Source: Anisakis pegreffii
Taxonomy: Eukaryota > Nematoda > Chromadorea > Rhabditida > Anisakidae
Assembly: GCA_035041965.1 (NCBI GenBank)
Contig: JAPYMA010000330.1
Coordinates: forward strand, 120,575 to 184,574
Length of the DNA stretch: 64,000 bases
Direction of reading: 5' to 3'
Numbering within the stretch: position 1 is the first letter of the stretch; each line of letters begins with the position of its first letter. The notes beneath the pieces were generated by a model. The model saw only the letters and a program-made list of their open reading frames with translations, did not search any database and had not been told where the DNA came from. This document shows, one piece after another, positions 1 through 17,559 of this stretch. The position numbers were made by a program, and so were the translations under genes.

Positions 1-45
1 TTGACGAACACTAACCACGCTGTAAGATATTAGGTGATTATATGA

Positions 46-435
46 GCTGCTGAAACATTCGAAATACTCACAGCGGATTCTTCCCTCAGTTATTACGTCA
101 GGAGAGATTATTCACAACAAGAATTAATTGAAGATCGTGAACTCAGGCAACAGGCGGGTCGTCGCTTGAACGCTCAATGTGGTCAACTGAAATTTGTTGT
201 TCGTCACTTGAAAATAGTTATTTTAAAAAATTCTCGTGAATTACCAATTCGTTCTTCTAACTCACATGTTGTTTCTTCTCCTCACCCACATGCCCAAATT
301 GTTTCAAATCAATCAACCTCTTCCATTGTAAATATTGAAAATACTCCATCAGTCACTGTCATTGAGAATAATGTAAATGAAAATGTTCATCTTCCTAAAC
401 AAAACGTACTGTCTGACTCTCTCATGGAAAACTGA
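46..435 (+). pseudogene. Retrotransposon ORF1, C-terminal remnant
   Basis: The frame is open from just after the TGA at 43 to the TGA at 433-435. The protein starts with a charged, Gln/Arg-rich stretch and continues as a Ser/Asn/His-rich tail. No zinc knuckle or RRM is visible. It overlaps the start of the endonuclease frame (from about 420, another frame), the usual ORF1-to-ORF2 arrangement of non-LTR elements. Assignment rests on position rather than on a recognised domain. Confidence 0.45.
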
Positions 436-437
436 AA

Positions 438-2162
438 TCTTCCAATGACCATTCCAAACATAATATTCACTGTGTCCTAATTAACGCTCGGTCCATCAGA
501 AACAAGCTAGATGATCTTATATTTCTTATAGAACATCATAAACTCGATATTTTATGTATAACTGAATCATGGACCAATACTGAAAATTGTCTTGATGTTG
601 AGCTAACAATTCACAATAATTTTGATGTATATCGATCTGAGAGATTAGCATCTATTCCTGGTGGAGGTGTGGTCCAACTAACAAGGAGTAAATACCAATC
701 TTCATTAGTAGAAGCAATTTTTTTTACCCCCTTATTCAGATCCTAACTGTCAAAGTGATCTTATCAAAAACTAATGAAATTAGCATCACGTGTGTTTACC
801 GAGCTCCGGTCAACAACAAACACGACAACCTATTATTAATTGATTTTCTTAAGTGTTGTGGTGGCTGGGCGAGGGTCGAGTAGTAAATTAGAGTTTATTA
901 CAGTTTACAAGGTCGGTGAATATGTGAGGTTACACAATATGAGATTTACAATAGAAAACTGCCACTCGTTAGCGAATCAGAATATTTCACAATAATTAGT
1001 GATTAAAATAATTTATAATATTCGAAATATTAATTAGTTATCCTTTAGTACATTATTCAAAATATCAAGTACTTATTCTTATCACAATACAGAAGGTGCC
1101 AATATTGGCTACAATAGATTTACAATATTAATTAACAATTCACAATATTAGATCACAAATTGGGTATAGCGGCTTTATTTGCCGATTAAGATGCCACTTT
1201 ATTGGCTAACACTGACTGCTTATAATGATACTTTAACTCGACCGACCGAATATTTCTCCTTCCGCCCTCTTTTAAAGCGTCGTTCCTTTCTTTATTTCTC
1301 ACATTCCGTTCCATATGTTTATTCTTTATGTTTTGGCTTGACAATTTCATAGAATCGATGTTTTGGGAATTTGGAAAGTGCAATGTTTACGCTTAAATCC
1401 CGTTATAACCCATCAGCAAAAACAATTATTGTGGGAGATTTCAATTATCCTGAAATCAATTGGAGAGATCTAAATTATAACACCAACGGCATACATAAGT
1501 ATTTTGTGCACTGGATTCTCGATAATAGCATCAGTCAGCATGTGCATGAGCCAACTAGGTACGAAGGTAACAGTGGTACCATACTTGATTTGGTACTGAG
1601 TTCAGATATAAATTTGATAAAAAACTGCAGTGTTCTTGAGCCCTTTAGTTCATCTGATCACAACTCTGTAATCTTTGACCTGGATATACCACACCAACAA
1701 ATTAACTCATCGACTGTAAACAAACACCTCAAGGGCGATTATAACACCGCAAATAGATTAATATCATCAATGAATTGGTGTGACATATTCTCGACCTGTT
1801 TAACTGTAGGTGAATGTTATAACATATTTGTGAATATCATTCACAATATTATCAATTCAACTATCCTTTGCAGAAATACTTTTAATCGTTCACATTTCCC
1901 TTCCCAAATTAATTTACTTGCTAAGTCTGTTAAGCGTTTTTGGCGGAGGAGAAACCTGATAGGATTAAAACCTTTCAAACGACTCAACCGTAAGCTTCAA
2001 AAATCTATCTATCGCCTCAAATTGAATTATGAAAATAACCTGGCTAAACATACTAACGTTCGAAAATTTTACAAATACACTAATGATGTACTGAATTCTG
2101 GTAAAGATATAGGCCCATTAAAAGATAATCTCGATAACATAATTACGGATGACCACTTCTGA
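438..2162 (+). pseudogene. Retrotransposon ORF2, endonuclease domain (interrupted)
   Basis: The N-terminal endonuclease/exonuclease/phosphatase fold reads INARSIRNKLDDL then ITESW up to about 745, shifts frame, and continues with CVYRAPVNNKHDN to about 850. About 490 bases of unrelated LTR-like sequence follow. The domain resumes near 1371 with TIIVGDFNYPEINW and SSSDHNSVIFDLDI, which supply the catalytic Asp/Asn and Asp-His pairs. A TGA at 2160-2162 interrupts the same frame that later carries the reverse transcriptase. This domain would nick the genomic target DNA. It cannot be made from this copy as one protein. Confidence 0.85.
853..1345 (-). mobile_element. LTR-like insertion inside the endonuclease domain
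   Basis: About 490 bases here do not belong to the host retrotransposon, because the endonuclease reading stops at about 850 and resumes near 1371. On the minus strand the block begins near TGTCAAGCCAAAACATAAAG, carries AATAAA twice within a short stretch (rc of about 1166-1200), and ends CCAGCCACCACAACA. TG...CA ends and central polyadenylation signals fit a solo LTR. I could not identify a target-site duplication, so the boundaries are approximate and a MITE is the alternative. Confidence 0.4.
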
Positions 2163-2192
2163 GCCCAAATTTTTCAAAACTTCTTCATTTCA

Positions 2193-3799
2193 GTGCACAG
2201 AGACGATCACGACGAATCTCAACCTCTTTTCTCCTGCTCTATTTCTAGATCCACATTTCTAGACTACGTAGATATTAATGCAGAAAAAATAAACAAGATT
2301 TTTAAACGCCTACCCAACAGAAATAATACTTCACCCGATGAAATTCGCTACATATTCCTTAAAAACACAGCCGACACTATTACTACTCCACTTTGTCATA
2401 TGTTTTGTAGATCTGTAATGACTGGCTCAGTTCCCTTGTGGTGGAAATCAGCAATCATCAAACCTATCCACAAACCCGGTTCAAAAATGAATTTGCAAAA
2501 CTACCGCCCCATCTCATTAACCTGTTCAATCTCCAAAGTTATTGAAAAAATAATTACATCAGAACTCAGAAACTATCTCATGGTTAATAAGCTGTTCTCT
2601 CCATTCCAATATGGTTTTCTCGATATAAGATCAACCTCTACGGTCCTGCTTCGATCGTACCAAAACTGGGTATCTCATTTAGACGAAGGCGGCTACACCG
2701 ATACAATATACTTTGACTTTAAAAAGAAATATTATTGAAACTACGAGCATATGGTATACGAGGCTCGCTATACAATTGGATTCGAGACTTTCTTACGAAC
2801 CGTTCCCAATTAGTCCAAGTTTGAAACTCCTTCAGTTCGTTGAAATATATTTGCAGTGGTGTTCCACAAGGTTCCGTCCTAGGACCCCTTCTCTTTCTCA
2901 TCTTTATCAACGATCTCTCTGAATGCCTACCTCCAGACTCAACATGTTTCATTTTTGCAGCCGATGTTAAAGTTTATACATACACCAACAACCTACAAAC
3001 CATTTTTGACTCCATAAACCTGTGGTCGTCACACTGGCTTTTACCACTTGCTCCAGAAAAAACAAAACTGATTAGAATTGGTAAGAGCAATCCCAACAAT
3101 ACACTCAAAATTGAAAATCAAGAGCTGACTCCCTCCTTATCCGTCCGAGATCTAGACGTTATAATTAATCCTAATTTGAAATTCCACCAACATATCTCCA
3201 CCTTAGTCAAAAAAGCCAACACCTGAGCATCACTCGTATTGAGATCTTTCAGATCCAGAGATTTATCTCTACTAAGCAGATTATTTACAACCTATGTTCG
3301 TCCAGTTCTAGAATACGCCTCCTCCCTCTGGTCCCCCTGTGATCCACACAAGGACATACAGGATGTTAATATAATTGGAAGTGTTCGAAGAAGATACACC
3401 CATTACATCTTCAAGAGAAATTGTGGAGATTTTCGTAATGTACCCAAATACCAGGAGAGACTAACAATATTAGGATTAGAAAGTTTAGAACTGCGAAGAT
3501 TTTATACTGACCTTTGTATGGCCTATAACATCATTCAACACCAAGTCGATCTTCCAGTGAATGAATTCTTCGATTATTCTCCATGTATTGAAAGAACCAG
3601 TCATAATAATTCTTTTAAACTCGCTGTTAAGTGCTGCAAACTAAACATTGCTAAATTCTCCTTCGCAAACAGAGTCGTCAAAGCCTGGAATCTACTCCCC
3701 CAAAATATTGCAACCTCCAAATCGCTTCAAACATTCAAATGCAGACTGCGATCTATTCCACCTGAAGAAATCGGGTTTATGTCGTTGATAAAATTCTGA
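2193..3799 (+). pseudogene. Retrotransposon ORF2, reverse transcriptase and C-terminal region
   Basis: Reverse transcriptase blocks are visible in order: WKSAIIKPIHKPG, YRPISLTCSISKVIEKI, FQYGFLDIRST, the first catalytic block TIYFDFKK, a frameshift near 2735, LRAYGIRGSLYNWIRDFL in a second frame, then GVPQGSVLGPLLFLIFINDL in a third. The second catalytic block reads FAADVKVY where the family has F/Y-A-D-D, so one catalytic aspartate is lost. A TGA at 3224-3226 precedes the thumb/C-terminal region (AWNLLPQNIATSKSLQTFK), which ends at 3799. Confidence 0.88.
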
Positions 3800-4063
3800 G
3801 AAACAATTAGTATGATTAAATTCAAAACGTTGATTAACTTCATTTCCTTATTATTATTTTTGTAATATATGAGGTATGTTGTTGAAATTGTACGTAACTT
3901 CTCATTCTATATATTTTATGTTGTTATCATAATATGTACAAAGAAAATATTTCATGTTCTTATCATAATATGTTACAACTGCGATATTATAATCTCACTG
4001 CCATTGTACGATAATATATTTAAATTGTTGTTCTCCTTTGCCTGTTTTAAAATCTTTCCTCCT

Positions 4064-4081
4064 CCCCAACAATAGTTGGGG
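4064..4081 (+). repeat. Retrotransposon 3'-UTR hairpin
   Basis: A perfect 7-bp stem (CCCCAAC / GTTGGGG) with an AATA loop lies between the last ORF and the AATAAA-containing end of the element. Short 3' stem-loops are known to be recognised by the reverse transcriptase of several non-LTR families, so this is a plausible priming signal. Confidence 0.6.
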
Positions 4082-4237
4082 TAGTGTATTCGCCAGATAG
4101 TATTAGATTGTATTGTACTACATTATACATATTGACATGCGAATAAAATATTATTATTTACTAAGACAAGCACTTTATCACAAGTCAATAAATCAAACAT
4201 AAAAATCGTTATTATCACTGTTTTATCATCATTCGCA

Positions 4238-6012
4238 TTACAGAACACCAGCATTGGCTGCGGGTGGGTTTTGAGCACCGTTTTGTAACGCCAAACGAAC
4301 TACTTTTGGCGTTGGTCTGAATACCTGAAGAAAACAGAAAAGAAATGGACGAATAAATGTGCGAATAAGAATAAGTGCAACGAATACTCTGAAAAAAACA
4401 CCTGGAATGAACAACTCAAGTCCTCAGAAACGTTCATCGTTGCTGCAGCGTTATCGAATTGGCCACAGTAATGCGGTGCTGAAAATATCGTAACCAAATG
4501 ACGTCCAGCAAAGAATTCATACCCATCTTGAACAACCTGAAATTCATCCACGTACCAAAATATGGGTTTTAAAGCTCATCCTTACGCAATAAATTTTGCT
4601 TGTAGACGTCAGTCAAATTCAATTCAAATTTGCTCATGCAGGTAGTCATCCAATACAATAACCGTGACTAGATTTGTTCTGTTGAAGTGAAGTGTTCAGA
4701 ATGGAAATGAAGAATGATCAAGAGAAGTGCTAATGGAAACCTGATGAGCACGCGCTATCAGGTCAATAGATAGTTTTTGACACATCTCATAGACAATATC
4801 GTCACCGAACATGTACGATATCCCTCGATTGCTTGGTCTCCATCCTCTTGTATACTCATCTGGATCTGACCTTCAATATCAATGATAACAATAAATGATG
4901 ATTACGCCAATGTATCAATTAAGCTGAAATATCGATGTCATTACATTTTATTCTATTGCTATCATTCTACTGGATATACGTTTAAATATTGAATGAAGAC
5001 ACATCAATATTACGAGCGTTAAATGATTTTCCATTCGTAAAATTACTCTATGACTTTACAAACAAACAGGTACACACCATAAAATATCAATTTCCATTGA
5101 ACCAATTTGTGGGTCTTGTGGTCGAGGGATGGTTCGAATTTTATCCAAAGAAAAAAGACTTGGAGACAATCCGCCATGCATACACAATATCTTTCCGGCC
5201 ACTAAACTACCGAATGGCATGCAGTTGAACGTATCCTGGAATATTACTGAATTATTCCGTTTTCTAAATTCTTTTGTCAAGTTCTATTAGCATCTAAACT
5301 TTGCAAGGATTTCAATAAGACTCATCTGATGATAATTATGAGTATGTCATCACAAATATGTTCGTAATCCACAGAATTAAAGGAGATACAATTTATTTTA
5401 ACGTAACAATCATCGAAGCACATTCACAAAACTGTAATGGACAAACCTGAAATGTATTCCAAAGGCGAACAGATCGATATCGACGAACAATTTCATCGAA
5501 AAATCCATAAACACGATTGATTGGAGAACATTCATGATTCCCTAGGATTTAGAAGAAATAAACTGGAGAATTTCAACAGAAAATTTAACAATCAACTTAA
5601 AATCCGAGAATCACAAAAATTTTGACCGCTAAAAAAGGCCAGAATACTTCAAAATTGAGCGCAATGAAACAAATTCGAAAATGATGAACAGACCTCTTAA
5701 CATGAAAAAGTTTTCAGGATATTTGGCTCGATACGAGAACATCAAGCAAGCAGTTTCGATACTTTGAAGACCGCGATCAACATAATCGCCCAGGAAAAGA
5801 TAGTTCGCATCCGGTGGAAAGCCGTTCTTATCGAAGATACGCAATAAATCAGAGTACTGTCCATGAATGTCACCACATATAACGACTGGTGCTTCGATCT
5901 CAACCAGCGCTGACTGACTTAGGAAACCTATTCGAACTTGATCATTCAACTCTCGAATCTCTTCCTCACTAACCTTGAACCCAAGCATAAGTTCACTACC
6001 ACGTACAATCAC
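4238..6012 (-). CDS. PP1-family serine/threonine protein phosphatase, divergent
   Basis: Catalytic subunit of the PPP family, which removes phosphate from Ser/Thr. Exons by phase: 6012-5694 (5' end unresolved), 5541-5447, 5235-5076, 4865-4741, 4536-4402, 4324-4238. All metal-binding signatures are present: [19 protein letters not shown] (across the first intron), HGGLSP and RAHQ. The C-terminal block is [11 protein letters not shown], with His where PP1 usually has Asn. Around 306 residues are visible, ending ANAGVL. The usual 20 or so N-terminal residues must lie in an upstream exon I could not place, because the frame before 6012 meets a stop. The 5076/4865 junction reads LWYPDE rather than LW-S/A-DPD, apparently one residue short. 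Nematodes carry many such divergent, often germline PP1 paralogues; this is inference for expression here. Confidence 0.9.
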
Positions 6013-7583
6013 CGTTTCAATTCAATCTCAGATCAGTAGTAAGACGAATACAAAGGCAATAAGACGTTGAAGTTGAAATATCAGCATGAAAAAGCGAGGC
6101 TGAGCAAAACTAAACAGTAACGATTCTGTTCCATACTTTTAGTAAATTGTTCTATTCAGATCTATTCCGCCCTTCAGTTGCTCTGCTTCGTTCTAATCTT
6201 CGCGTCTGGAACTGTTCTGTTCTATTCGTTGGAATAAAACGAAACAGTTTCAGATGGTCCTCTGTACATTTTAATCATTGTTGTAGGGAGTGCGAGGACT
6301 TCTCAAAATTTTCTAAGAGGTGAGAGAGGGGGAAATGTTGGGAATCACTGAGCTGAAAGGATAAGAACTACAGATGCGTGCTGTGAAGAGTCAAAGGCAA
6401 AAGAAGCAGTTTCTGTTATAGGTAACCTAGAATTTCAATGTATAATTTTACTCGCGTGGACGTGACACTGAACAAGTTCTCTAGAAGAAAGCAATCTCGA
6501 CCAAAAAATTGCCCGACTGAGCATTAGTGTTTCCTATCAGTAAGGATAACCATTTTGATTAAGTGTAGCAATTGTGAAGAAACGAAGCAACGCAATGACT
6601 GTGATCATAAAATTTCATCGTTTATGAGTGTGAGCAAGCAGTTCCCTGTGAATTGCCATTCAGAATCCGATAGTATTCGCCAATGATGAAATGAACGAAC
6701 ATGTTTGGTAAGTCGACCACCGGTGAATCCGACATTAAGTAAGCGAACAATTAAATTATCAAGATTGAGACTCATTTATTACTTCTTTTGATGCAGCTTT
6801 CACAAAATTATCTAAAAAACAACAACAATTATCAAATTTCATTTGCAGCTCTTCAACGTGTCATATATTGACAGTAACTGTTCAAAATATACAAACCGAG
6901 CTGATTTCGACTGAGTGAGCGTAAAAAACCGAAAATCGACTAAACCGTCACTCAACAATGTGCGATTATAAGAAATAAAAGTGAATGCATTTCAGAATTT
7001 TCGAATCAGTCAATAAATTTGCAAAGTAAATTTGCTGTTGTTGATTTTCATAAATATCAATTCAAATTTATGGACTTACAGCAATTAAGCACAGTTATTT
7101 GAATGTCTTCTTTTCTGAACTAAATGCTTATTTGATGGGAGATTAGATTTCGCTCGCGCTCAACGGTAGTCTAGCGCAGCTGATTGCAGTCGTCCGAACG
7201 ATGGTGTCTTATCAAGTGTTGATATGTCAAACACATTGAACATGAGATTATGCACATTTATTTATTCTTTGAGATCACAAGGAAATATGGTACAACCCGC
7301 ATAGCAATAAATGAGAGTTTGACAACTCGTCGATCGTTACAATCGATCACCAAAATAATCATTTTTATCGAACTGAAATTTTCACCAATTATTCCTAATT
7401 CTGAAGTCATTATCATCATTATTATCACCCGCATACAATCGGTTTTAATTCAACTATGAAATCGATTCATTCCGGATATAAATTGATTTAGCAGTCAGTA
7501 AGAAAATTGCAAATAGCAACGAGCGATTTCATCAAATATATCTATTTCATAAAATCATCAAAATCAAAAGGAATAATCTCAAA
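6013..7583. other. Intergenic spacer upstream of the PP1-like gene
   Basis: No convincing exon. The missing 5' exon of the phosphatase may lie here. The stretch at about 6282-6350 ends in GGGAATCACTG, resembling a hAT transposon terminus. A slightly GC-richer patch at 7150-7205 does not fold into a tRNA by eye. Confidence 0.5.
6282..6350 (-). mobile_element. Possible hAT-type transposon end
   Basis: Read on the minus strand from 6350 the sequence starts CAGTGATTCCCAACATTTCC, close to the CAGTG-TTCTCAAC ends of hAT elements. No matching left end or target duplication was found, so it is at best a relic. Confidence 0.25.
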
Positions 7584-14848
<7,265 letters not shown>

Positions 14849-15362
14849 CTGAATTTTCGAACACTTCGAAACAATGTGGCATCAAAACGACGGTACATCA
14901 ATGAAATCACAATTTCAATTCTTCAATTTTCACTGCTCACGCAAGAAATTATCTATGCAAACGAAATTGCTTGCTATCAGTTATAAGTAATTCATTTGCG
15001 AAATACATAAGAAATTGAATAATTTATGTCATACGACAGCTAACTGTTTGCAACAAAGAAATTATTAATTTGCAATGAAACAATCACGTCTAATAACAAT
15101 AGCCAACGCAACCTGGTGATATTTTCTTAAACGTTTTGCACCCGAATTTGTTCCTCTCACATCGCTTGATTGCGATGAACGACGTTCATTTATGTTTCCC
15201 ATAGCTATTTTCTATTCTCTCTTCTCTGGTGAACGTTGAGGATTTTTAGATTTCTGACTCAAAAACGTTTAATATTCAATCTGAAATGAGAGTATGCATA
15301 TAAATCTTCTAGTGTTTTTTGGAAAAATAAAAGAACCATAAGGATAAAGAATAGTTCTGGGC

Positions 15363-16052
15363 CAAGGGTTCTCACGGAGGAGGTGAAGGGGGGGGGGGGA
15401 ATTGTCCCCTTTTGGGTAATCTGAGGGTGCCAGTATGGTAATGGAGAGGTCGGGAAATCAGTATTTCGTGCAGCTGTTATATTATGATGGAACGCCATTA
15501 TGACAGTGCTTTTTCACTTGAGTTTGTTGTATATGCCGTTTGCTCACGGCAACATTCTTTTTCTTCCATTTTATATCTTTGGCTCTTCTAGGCCTAAACA
15601 AAAGTCAGTTTAAAGTGGTCACAAATATTTCGCAAGTTTTTTAATACAATGGCTGATATCGTCTCTTCAGAGCAGTGGGAATCGATTGAGCTCTTTATTA
15701 CGGCAGAAAAGATCATTGGTTTGGTGCGAAATGAATGAGTATTTTTGAATTGATCGATTATTAGTATTCGGTTGCACTGAAGAGTTCTGATAAATTTTCT
15801 AACTAGTGCATATAATGGGATTTCCACTTAGTAAATGATTTTTTTTGAACGATGTAATTGCTCAATCGCGTCATAAATATCTGATTCATGACAAATGTGC
15901 ACCATGTGGTCATTGCGCTTTGCGATTTTAGACTGAAATTCTTTTCATATTTATGAATGAGATATTATGCGTGGAAATAATGAGTTCTTGTAGTGGAATG
16001 GGGGTAATGACACCCTATCAGACCATGGAGCACCCGAGCGTGAGAAGCACTG
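15363..16052. mobile_element. hAT-like nonautonomous element
   Basis: Imperfect terminal inverted repeats: the left end starts CAAGGGTTCTCACG and the right end, on the minus strand, starts CAGTGCTTCTCACG (11 of 14 match). The flanking 8-mers are TTCTGGGC (15355-15362) and TTCTAGAT (16053-16060), five of eight identical. The right one fits the nTnTAGAn preference of hAT insertions. The interior has no transposase frame. An old, diverged copy is the best reading. Confidence 0.45.
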
Positions 16053-17527
16053 TTCTAGATTGAAAAGAATCATTCTAACTGCGTAATTATTGCGAGGCAT
16101 AAAATACTCTACTCAGTTGTTTGAATAAAAAGTCGAGTCGAATAAAGTGGCAATTAGTCGTTCTAATGCGATGACCTAAACTAATCAACCTATTAACGAT
16201 CATATAATCGAATGTAAATTTAAACTCATCGAGTGGAAATCGAAAATTGAAAAAAAACAACTAATTTCTGTAATAAATAAACTATTCTAAAATTCATACA
16301 CTTAGAAAAGTCTTGCCTAATCACAATGTGTATGATATTAATGAGAAAAGAGAATGAACCAGAAACGCGACCAGTGTTTGAGGGAATATGTAGCCAGTCA
16401 TCAAGTAGCGCATGAAACATTGCTTTAAAAGCACTTCTGGATGAGGTACAATTCGGATGAAGTTGACAAGGAATACCAATTAATTTTTTTCGGAGTTTCA
16501 ATGAGCACTGCACCTATCGATCAATGTCAGCGGTGAACACATGATGGTGAACGGATGAAATAAACGATATTCGATAGCACAGGAAGAATATAGAGCAAAA
16601 TATCTTGTGAGAGAATATGTGAGAACATTAACGCTAGAATTGAATTAGCAACCGAATTCTAATCAAATCCAATCAAGCGTTTTTTCTTGAAAACACGCAC
16701 TAGCGTTGAATGCGACCCAAATTTTTGAAAGTACAGATTACATTACCTAAAATACAAACAATATTCAACGAGATTGCTTCAATGACTAAATAGAATTATG
16801 GCGGAATAATGGAATACTGAAAATTTCTTGCAGTCAGCGGAATTCTGGTAACACATCCATCAAATCTACATTAGAAACGAGAGAAGAAATGAAATACAAG
16901 CGCAGACTTATCAAACTCATAGAAATTGTGCGCATTCAATTGCTGCAACCGTGCGTTCTATGCGGTAAACTTGAACACAACTTTTGCTAATTTGATTTCC
17001 CACTCATTCACAAACACACAAGTATCATGCCCACTTCATAGACATACAATTATGTATCGAAGCAATGTCACTCTTGAGAATACATCACACAACTGAAGGA
17101 TGTATTTTGCTTATAGAGCAACATCCATCCATCCACATGTTTCCTCCTTGTGTATATCACACATGCAAACAACCGTCACAGCAGCAGTCTCGAGAGTAGC
17201 TAAATAGAAATCGATTTCTGAGTGCGTTTCGCGATTCATTTTGCACTTTTCCGAGCAGTCATCAACTGGTAATTACTGCTTCAGCGGCACGCGGGAATGG
17301 CAAGCACAAACGATTACACACACTCATAATCATGTGAAATTCAGCCGTTGAGAAGATGAGGCAAAGCACTTTCACGAAAAATTGCTTAAACTCGATTTTA
17401 GATAAGATAACATTGAGATGTTGTGGATAAAATGCAACAGATTTGAATGTGTTGGTGTCTGGATGGACGGCATCGTTTTATTTCATGAACAAACAAAACG
17501 AACTATTTCGTTGTTTTATACGAAAAG

Positions 17528-17533
17528 TTTATT
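17528..17533 (-). promoter_or_regulatory. Polyadenylation signal of the tyrosine phosphatase gene
   Basis: AATAAA on the minus strand, about 26 bases past the TGA at 17560-17562. This spacing fits the short 3' UTRs of nematodes. Confidence 0.6.
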
Positions 17534-17559
17534 CGAAACTTTACTTCACTTAATTAATT

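Larger units (their letters stand above)
1..4160 (+). mobile_element. CR1/Jockey-type non-LTR retrotransposon, degenerate
   Basis: An almost full-length but dead non-LTR element, probably cut at its 5' side by the window edge. In order it shows an ORF1 tail, an apurinic-type endonuclease (CVYRAP, VGDFN, SDHNSVIFDL), a reverse transcriptase (YRPISLT, GVPQGSVLGPLLF, FAADVKVY) and a C-terminal segment ending near 3799. It then has an AT-rich 3' UTR, a hairpin at 4064-4081 and AATAAA at 4142-4147. Lesions are a frameshift near the T-run at 716-724, an inserted LTR-like block around 853-1345, an in-frame TGA at 2160, a frameshift near 2735, an in-frame TGA at 3224 and a changed RT catalytic motif. 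The motif order and the 3' hairpin favour the CR1/Jockey group; the exact clade is not settled. Confidence 0.9.
14849..17559. other. Intergenic region between kinase and tyrosine phosphatase
   Basis: AT-rich DNA with no exon that I can support. It contains a hAT-like relic at 15363-16052 with a C-run/G-run region near 15390. A first exon of the kinase may be hidden here. Confidence 0.5.

Noticed and set aside
7150..7205. GC-richer patch resembling a tRNA or SINE
   Set aside because: No acceptor stem pairing and no TTCGA-type T-loop in the right place.
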